DNA of 18,589 nt from Bacteroidales bacterium. GTDB taxonomy: Bacteria; Bacteroidota; Bacteroidia; Bacteroidales; UBA10428. Made by a program: the position numbers and the translations under genes. The stretch is taken from NCBI GenBank assembly GCA_030626465.1, contig DAOUOU010000031.1, positions 1-18,589 on the forward strand, given 5' to 3'. This document shows, in pieces, positions 14,693 to 18,589 of this stretch (the stretch's first letter is position 1; each line of letters opens with the position of its first letter). The notes under the pieces are model-generated. The model had not been told where the DNA came from and did no database searches. It saw only the letters and a list, made by a program, of their open reading frames with translations.

Positions 14693-15068
14693 AATCTACT
14701 TCTTATCAGTTTCATAGCGGCTTAACAAGTATTCTACTGCCAATACCGGCATTATTGTAAATATACTGCATAATATACAGTTAGACAAAAAACCATTCGC
14801 GGTATAACTTGTGTATAATCAATTAATATATCTACTAGTTGTTAGTAATTTATTAGTTTTTGCATCTCTTTTACATTTATATATTTTAAAAGGATGCCGA
14901 TAAAGTTTTTAATGGATTTTTTAATAGAGTGACTGATTATCAAGTCTTTATCAATTAAAATAAAATTAGCAAACTTAAGTAATTGATTTTTAACAATTAA
15001 ACCGTGAATTTCATTTGATAATTCAAATCTTTGTGGTAAATTTATACCACAAACCTAAACCTTTGATT
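14693..15068. other. AT-rich divergent intergenic region
   Basis: 376 bases between two divergent genes. No convincing reading frame or RNA gene is seen. It must contain promoters for both directions. The only clear element is the palindrome at 15030-15053; near it AATCTTTG (15026-15033) is one base from the -7 consensus. Confidence 0.6.
15030..15053 (+). promoter_or_regulatory. Palindromic operator before the XRE gene
   Basis: TTTGTGGTA and TACCACAAA are perfect 9-base arms around a 6-base centre AATTTA. The site ends 15 bases before the XRE start codon and overlaps a near-consensus -7 box (AATCTTTG, 15026-15033). This is the typical arrangement for autorepression by a dimeric HTH protein; binding is inferred. 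Confidence 0.65.
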
Positions 15069-15431
15069 ATGATGGAAACTTTTGGAGAGTACATAAAAAG
15101 CATCAGGATAAAAAATGATTTTACATTGAGGAAATTTTGCCAGGAATTGAAATTAGATCCAAGCAATTGGAGTAAAATTGAGAGAGGAATAAATCCTCCA
15201 CCGAAAAGCTCAAAATTACTTGGGGAAATTGCGGATTTGTTTGGTTACGATGAGGAATCCGAAGTATATAAGGCATTGTGTGATCTTGCTGCCTTAGCGC
15301 ATATTCCAAATGAACTAATAACGAATAAAGAGCTTCTTGAAGTTTTACCAGTATTCTTTAGAACCTCGCGAGGAGAAAAACCGACTGAGGAGGAATTAAA
15401 AAGGTTAGTTGAAATAATTAAGAACAAATGA
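15069..15431 (+). CDS. XRE-family HTH transcriptional regulator
   Basis: I chose the ATG at 15069 (120 residues; a second ATG follows directly). A TTG start at 15015 would place the palindromic operator inside the gene. Residues 6-60 form an XRE/Cro HTH: FGEYIKSIRIKNDFTLRKFCQELKLDPSNWSKIERG, then PPPKSSKLLGEIADLFG. The C-terminal part, with IPNELITNKELLEVLPVFFRT, belongs to the type of XRE protein usually followed by an ImmA/IrrE-like metalloprotease gene. Its stop overlaps the next start by four bases (ATGA), so the two are coupled. It probably represses its own cassette through the palindrome at 15030-15053 and may also control the genes further downstream. Confidence 0.88.
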   Translation: MMETFGEYIKSIRIKNDFTLRKFCQELKLDPSNWSKIERGINPPPKSSKLLGEIADLFGYDEESEVYKALCDLAALAHIPNELITNKELLEVLPVFFRTSRGEKPTEEELKRLVEIIKNK

Positions 15432-16072
15432 CATTACCAGATCCGCCAAGATACACATATGACACTATAAGAGACAAGGCCGCATTAATTAGAGCAAAAT
15501 TCCAAGAAATTCCTGATTCAATTCCCGTTGATATAGAAAAAATAATTGAACTTAAGTATCAAATTACGATAGAACCCCATTATCGACTCCTGGTTGAGAC
15601 AGGGGCTGAAGCTTTTTTATTAAGTAGTTTGATAACAGGTTTATTGGTTGCCCGATATAATTGGAAGATTGAAATAAATATAGATCGACGGAGTAAACGT
15701 AAGGAATTAATTAAGGATATTCGTTTTCTGCTTAACGAATCAGATTTTGATATAATAGTTCGATTTCGAAGATCTGATTTATTTCATAGAATTGCTCCCC
15801 ATTTCTCCAGCAAGTTAAAGGAAATGATCTATGATTATGTTGAAGAATCAAAAAGCACTCGAGAATTGCTTTCAATGGCTAAACCAGGATTTGTGTCGAT
15901 TGATCCAAAGCTGACACAAGAAAAACATGATGCAACCCTAAAATACATTCAACAGACAGAAGCTGAGGCAAGGTATAAATTAGGAAGTGTTGCAAATAAA
16001 ACAATAACATTAAGGGATGCAATTCTCAATGAGATTGCCAGAATTGAAAAAAATGGAAGCTCATTTGATTAG
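15428..16072 (+). CDS. ImmA/IrrE-like N-terminal protein lacking the HEXXH motif
   Basis: A 214-residue protein of uncertain function. Residues 11-70 (TIRDKAALIRAKFQEI, SIPVDIEKIIELKYQITIEP, EAFLLSSL) resemble the N-terminal part of ImmA/IrrE proteins, and the position directly after this kind of XRE gene supports that. However, the HEXXH zinc-protease motif expected next is absent. Instead there is a basic RYNWKIEINIDRRSKRKELI stretch and a mostly helical C-terminal part (120-205). I checked the other frames around 15600-15700; they are closed by stops, so a simple frameshift does not explain the loss. It could be a sensor or antitoxin-like partner of the XRE protein, or the ImmA likeness could be misleading. 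Translationally coupled to the regulator by the ATGA overlap. Confidence 0.6.
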   Translation: MTLPDPPRYTYDTIRDKAALIRAKFQEIPDSIPVDIEKIIELKYQITIEPHYRLLVETGAEAFLLSSLITGLLVARYNWKIEINIDRRSKRKELIKDIRFLLNESDFDIIVRFRRSDLFHRIAPHFSSKLKEMIYDYVEESKSTRELLSMAKPGFVSIDPKLTQEKHDATLKYIQQTEAEARYKLGSVANKTITLRDAILNEIARIEKNGSSFD

Positions 16073-16140
16073 TATCATAATTAGTTGCACAAAACGACAA
16101 AAATCACAATTTATTAACGAAAATTATATAAATAATTAAG

Positions 16141-17061
16141 TTGCTCCCGATAAAATTAAATACAATCAAAAAGGATTTTCCTGCATTAGAATTATTAGAT
16201 GAAGCTTTTGATAAAATGATAAATAAAGGAAAGGTTAAACTTAATATTTTTGATTGTGAGACAATTTATTGTTTCTCAGATTATGCTGGAGAAAGAGCGA
16301 GCGATAGAAATCACGTGTTTTCATTTTTGTACTTTGACTATAATTATTCGGGGATATTTAAATCAGAAGTTGATAAATTAAGGGTTTCTGAACCACATTG
16401 GAATGATAATTCTTTTATTGAGTATAAGAAAATACCAAGTGATAGAGTACGAGCAAGGTTATTACCATCATTTTTAAATATTGCTGATTTAATTAGAGGG
16501 TATTTAGTAGTAATATTTGTAGATAAGCGTATTGATAGTGTATTTCATTATAATGGCAAAATTAAAGTTTCAAAAGATCTTTATGATGCAGGTCTGGGAA
16601 AATGGGCACCTCACATAGTTGAAAAAATGTTACAAGTTTTAATGTTTAATTCTTATTTTTTATTTCAATTTATCAATGACGGACAAAAATACTTTTGGTA
16701 TTCTGATCGAGACGCTATTAACGATGAAGGAGGTCCCAGAATAGATTATGTAAGAAAACTTTTTTCACGATTCAAGGATATGCTAAATATTAAAGGTGAC
16801 TTTTTAGGTTATGAAACAAACTTTGAAAAAAAGGGATATGATAATTATTTTGGTGATATAATGAGTATACCAGATTTAGTTGCAGGTGCAACACTTGAGT
16901 ATTTTGAAGAACAAAAAGGGGTAGATTATGTAAAGGGAACCACTGATACTATTTTAAGATGGTTTGCTCTACCAAGTTCGACTCTTCAGAAGATACATTT
17001 TAAATTAAGTAAAGAGGATAATAAATTTATTTTCTCTAATCTTAGGTGGTATAGAAAATGA
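16141..17061 (+). CDS. Putative DUF3800-like RNase H-fold nuclease
   Basis: A 306-residue protein starting at TTG; an in-frame TAA lies ten bases upstream and no ATG precedes residue 26. The pattern fits a divergent DUF3800 protein, an RNase H-fold family: IYCFSDYAGE with Asp47 in the first strand, FIEYKK (Glu94, Lys96) in place of the family's E-x-K, LVVIFVDKR near 122-130, a YSDRDAINDEGG segment (Asp189, Asp191) and SIPDLVAGATLEYFEE (Asp245), like the ADLIAGA helix of DUF3800. The acidic residues expected for metal-dependent catalysis are therefore present. It lies 34 bases before the SIR2-like gene in the same direction. The family call is from motif reading only. The coding sequence is very AT-rich compared with the housekeeping genes. 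Confidence 0.6.
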   Translation: MLPIKLNTIKKDFPALELLDEAFDKMINKGKVKLNIFDCETIYCFSDYAGERASDRNHVFSFLYFDYNYSGIFKSEVDKLRVSEPHWNDNSFIEYKKIPSDRVRARLLPSFLNIADLIRGYLVVIFVDKRIDSVFHYNGKIKVSKDLYDAGLGKWAPHIVEKMLQVLMFNSYFLFQFINDGQKYFWYSDRDAINDEGGPRIDYVRKLFSRFKDMLNIKGDFLGYETNFEKKGYDNYFGDIMSIPDLVAGATLEYFEEQKGVDYVKGTTDTILRWFALPSSTLQKIHFKLSKEDNKFIFSNLRWYRK

Positions 17062-17095
17062 CGCACCTTTAAAATTGAGTCTCACAAAACCCACA

Positions 17096-18049
17096 ATGAT
17101 CAAAGAAAGAACCATATTTATCCTAGGTGCCGGTGCAAGTAAACCATATGGCTTACCAACTGGCCCTGAACTTAAGGCAGATATCTTATATTTTCTAAAT
17201 CGTCCAGGACAAAAATTACTTTCAATTAGGAATTATTCAAGACTTAAGTACTCAGGTAATTCTCGTGATTTAATCCGCAATGCAGCTGGTGTTACTGAGA
17301 GTGGTATTGATAGGTTTGTTAGAGACTTCGATAGAAGCCCTATAAGTTCTATTGATTCATTTATAAGTAAACGGTCAGATTATTCCGTACTCGGAAGGAC
17401 TGCAATAGCCTTTGTTATTTCACTAAGTGAAAAAAGTAATGAACTCTTTGCATCCAGTGATAATTGGATGGGCAAATTGTTTGAATACATGATGGTAGAT
17501 ACCTATCCCTCAAATTTTTCAAGTCACCAGATAAAATTTATAACCTATAATTATGACAGATCACTAGAATTTTATCTTTTGGATAGTTTGAAGACCTCTT
17601 TTGGTATAGATGATACTGAAGCAGCAAAAATATTAAAACAGATTAGCATATATCATGTCCATGGAAAATTGGCTGGCTTAATACAATTAAGAGAAAGTCA
17701 TTCAAAGGAATATAATGGGATTGTGAAGGATGCAGATCAACTTGCTGGATTAAAAGACCATATAAGGATTGTATCAGACAAAGAAAATGTATATCAGCCT
17801 GATGAAATGTTAATGCATATTTTTGATTATGCAAAACGCGTATATTTTTTAGGTTTTAGTTTTAATCAAGAAAATATTAATAAACTTAAATTAAATAAGT
17901 ACGCTCCAAAGGATGTTATAATTAAAGGTAGTTGTTATGGGATGTCTAAACAAGAAAAAAAAAGAGTCGAATCAATCTTTGATTCCAAAATAGAATTACA
18001 TAAAATGAAGAATCTGGAATTTTTACGTGAAGAAATTGAACTGATATGA
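17096..18049 (+). CDS. SIR2-like domain protein, probable NAD+-hydrolysing effector
   Basis: A 317-residue protein from the ATG at 17096 (a TTG at 17075 would add seven residues). It has the SIR2 NAD-binding signature FILGAGASKPYGLPTG (8-23), FITYNYDRSLE (148-158, Asn152 and Asp154), the catalytic-type His in IYHVHGKL (185-192), and VYFLGFSF (249-256) as a C-terminal Rossmann strand. It has none of the zinc-finger cysteines of classical sirtuin deacylases. SIR2-like proteins of this kind in bacterial defence systems (ThsA, DSR, SIR2-HerA, short Argonaute partners) degrade NAD+ when a phage is sensed. The preceding nuclease-like gene is a likely partner. No sensor or transmembrane domain is visible within the protein itself. 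The defence role is inferred. Confidence 0.82.
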   Translation: MIKERTIFILGAGASKPYGLPTGPELKADILYFLNRPGQKLLSIRNYSRLKYSGNSRDLIRNAAGVTESGIDRFVRDFDRSPISSIDSFISKRSDYSVLGRTAIAFVISLSEKSNELFASSDNWMGKLFEYMMVDTYPSNFSSHQIKFITYNYDRSLEFYLLDSLKTSFGIDDTEAAKILKQISIYHVHGKLAGLIQLRESHSKEYNGIVKDADQLAGLKDHIRIVSDKENVYQPDEMLMHIFDYAKRVYFLGFSFNQENINKLKLNKYAPKDVIIKGSCYGMSKQEKKRVESIFDSKIELHKMKNLEFLREEIELI

Positions 18050-18136
18050 TAAATTTTCTCTAATTGTTTTTATTAAGATACGTCCCACAAAACCTTTAGA
18101 TTCACATTATTAATTTAGCCTGCATTATTCATAAAT

Positions 18137-18207
18137 AAAGGGGATTTGTTCCTTGAAAAAGCTGAAAAATCAGTATTTTCAAGGTGTTCATAACAAAAAC
18201 CCCCTTT
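18137..18207 (+). repeat. Long hairpin upstream of the IS1380 transposase
   Basis: Nested inverted repeats: AAAGGGG/CCCCTTT (18137-18143 and 18201-18207), TTTGTT/AACAAA (18145-18150 and 18192-18197), CCTTGAAAA/TTTTCAAGG (18151-18159 and 18176-18184). The hairpin ends five bases before the transposase ATG. It could hide the start codon from ribosomes when transcription comes from outside the element. Confidence 0.7.
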
Positions 18208-18212
18208 GTACA

Positions 18213-18589
18213 ATGTTAAAGAATAATTTTGAGAATACTCTATTAATCCACCAACTTCTTCCAGTATCAGACAAGCAAGTTGAACTTAGTTTTTCCGGCG
18301 ACCAAATCAGCAGCGATGGCGGCCTGTTATTACTCCGGGAAGTTGAGAACCAATTAGGACTCATCGACAGGGTAAGTGATTGTATTACAGATAACAGGGA
18401 TCAGCGTTATATAGATCATACAGTCAAAGAGATGCTTACCCAACGAGTTTTTCAAATAGCAGCGGGCTACGAGGATTGTAACGATTGCGATGATCTTCGT
18501 GATGATATGATTTTCAAGACATGTGCAGGACGTTTGCCACAAAGTGGCCATGAGCTTGCATCACAGCCTACAATGAGCCGTTTGGAAAA
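18213..18589 (+). CDS. IS1380-family transposase, 3' part beyond the window
   Basis: The frame from the ATG at 18213 is open to the window edge (125 codons). It encodes typical IS1380 transposase motifs: FSGDQISSDGGLLLLREVE, MLTQRVFQIAAGYEDCND, and GHELASQPTMSRLE. The SSDGG Asp is probably the first residue of the DDE catalytic set, which continues beyond the edge. The N-terminal part shows no stop or frameshift, so the copy may be intact and active. Full-length members are about 430-450 residues, so roughly 70% lies outside the window. It transposes the element by cut-and-paste chemistry. Confidence 0.9.
   Translation, partial: MLKNNFENTLLIHQLLPVSDKQVELSFSGDQISSDGGLLLLREVENQLGLIDRVSDCITDNRDQRYIDHTVKEMLTQRVFQIAAGYEDCNDCDDLRDDMIFKTCAGRLPQSGHELASQPTMSRLE

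Larger units (their letters stand above)
18119..18589 (+). mobile_element. IS1380-family insertion sequence, left part
   Basis: The element appears to begin at CCTGCATTATTCATAA (18119), 70 bases after the SIR2-like gene, and continues beyond the window. This fits the CCT-type ends of IS1380 elements. It contains a long hairpin (18137-18207) and then the transposase. The right end and target duplication are out of view, so the exact boundary is approximate. Confidence 0.65.

Overview
The window looks like a chromosomal segment of a Bacteroidota bacterium, probably Bacteroidales or a relative. This rests on the gene order thrS-infC-rpmI-rplT followed by dapB and two lepB genes, on Bacteroidota-type promoters (TAnnTTTG) before thrS and the tRNA-Leu genes, on the general lack of Shine-Dalgarno sequences, and on an IS1380-family element. 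No species can be named from the sequence alone.

Layout. (1) 1-2681, plus strand: the stump of a nickel-cofactor gene (larC) at the left edge, then a translationally coupled pair: an exported DUF362 protein and a membrane polyferredoxin of NapH/NapG type. (2) 10100 down to 2720, minus strand: a housekeeping block of thrS, infC, rpmI and rplT, then dapB and two diverged signal peptidase I genes. infC can only start at an AUA codon, behind an unusually good Shine-Dalgarno sequence. A long palindromic repeat and a rho-independent terminator separate rplT from dapB. (3) 10211-13188, plus strand: a dipeptidyl peptidase IV-like S9 peptidase and a PKD-domain lipoprotein, closed by a terminator. (4) 13265-13980, plus strand: a promoter, a leader full of 8-base repeats, tRNA-Leu(CAG), tRNA-Leu(GAG), and a third, broken tRNA-Leu that looks chimeric and carries a 32-base palindromic insert.

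(5) 14030 to the end is an accessory region next to the tRNA array, visibly richer in A+T. It holds a minus-strand helical protein of unknown function; an XRE regulator with a palindromic operator, overlapped by a gene whose N-terminus resembles ImmA/IrrE but which lacks the HEXXH motif; a protein that looks like a divergent DUF3800 (RNase H-fold) nuclease; a SIR2-like NADase candidate; and the left end of an IS1380 element with a transposase cut by the window edge.

The most interesting part is 15030-18049. It reads as a compact, self-regulated cassette: regulator, ImmA-like partner, putative nuclease and SIR2 effector. The setting fits an anti-phage system, with a tRNA boundary on one side and an insertion sequence on the other. 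The defence role is inferred from domains and context only.
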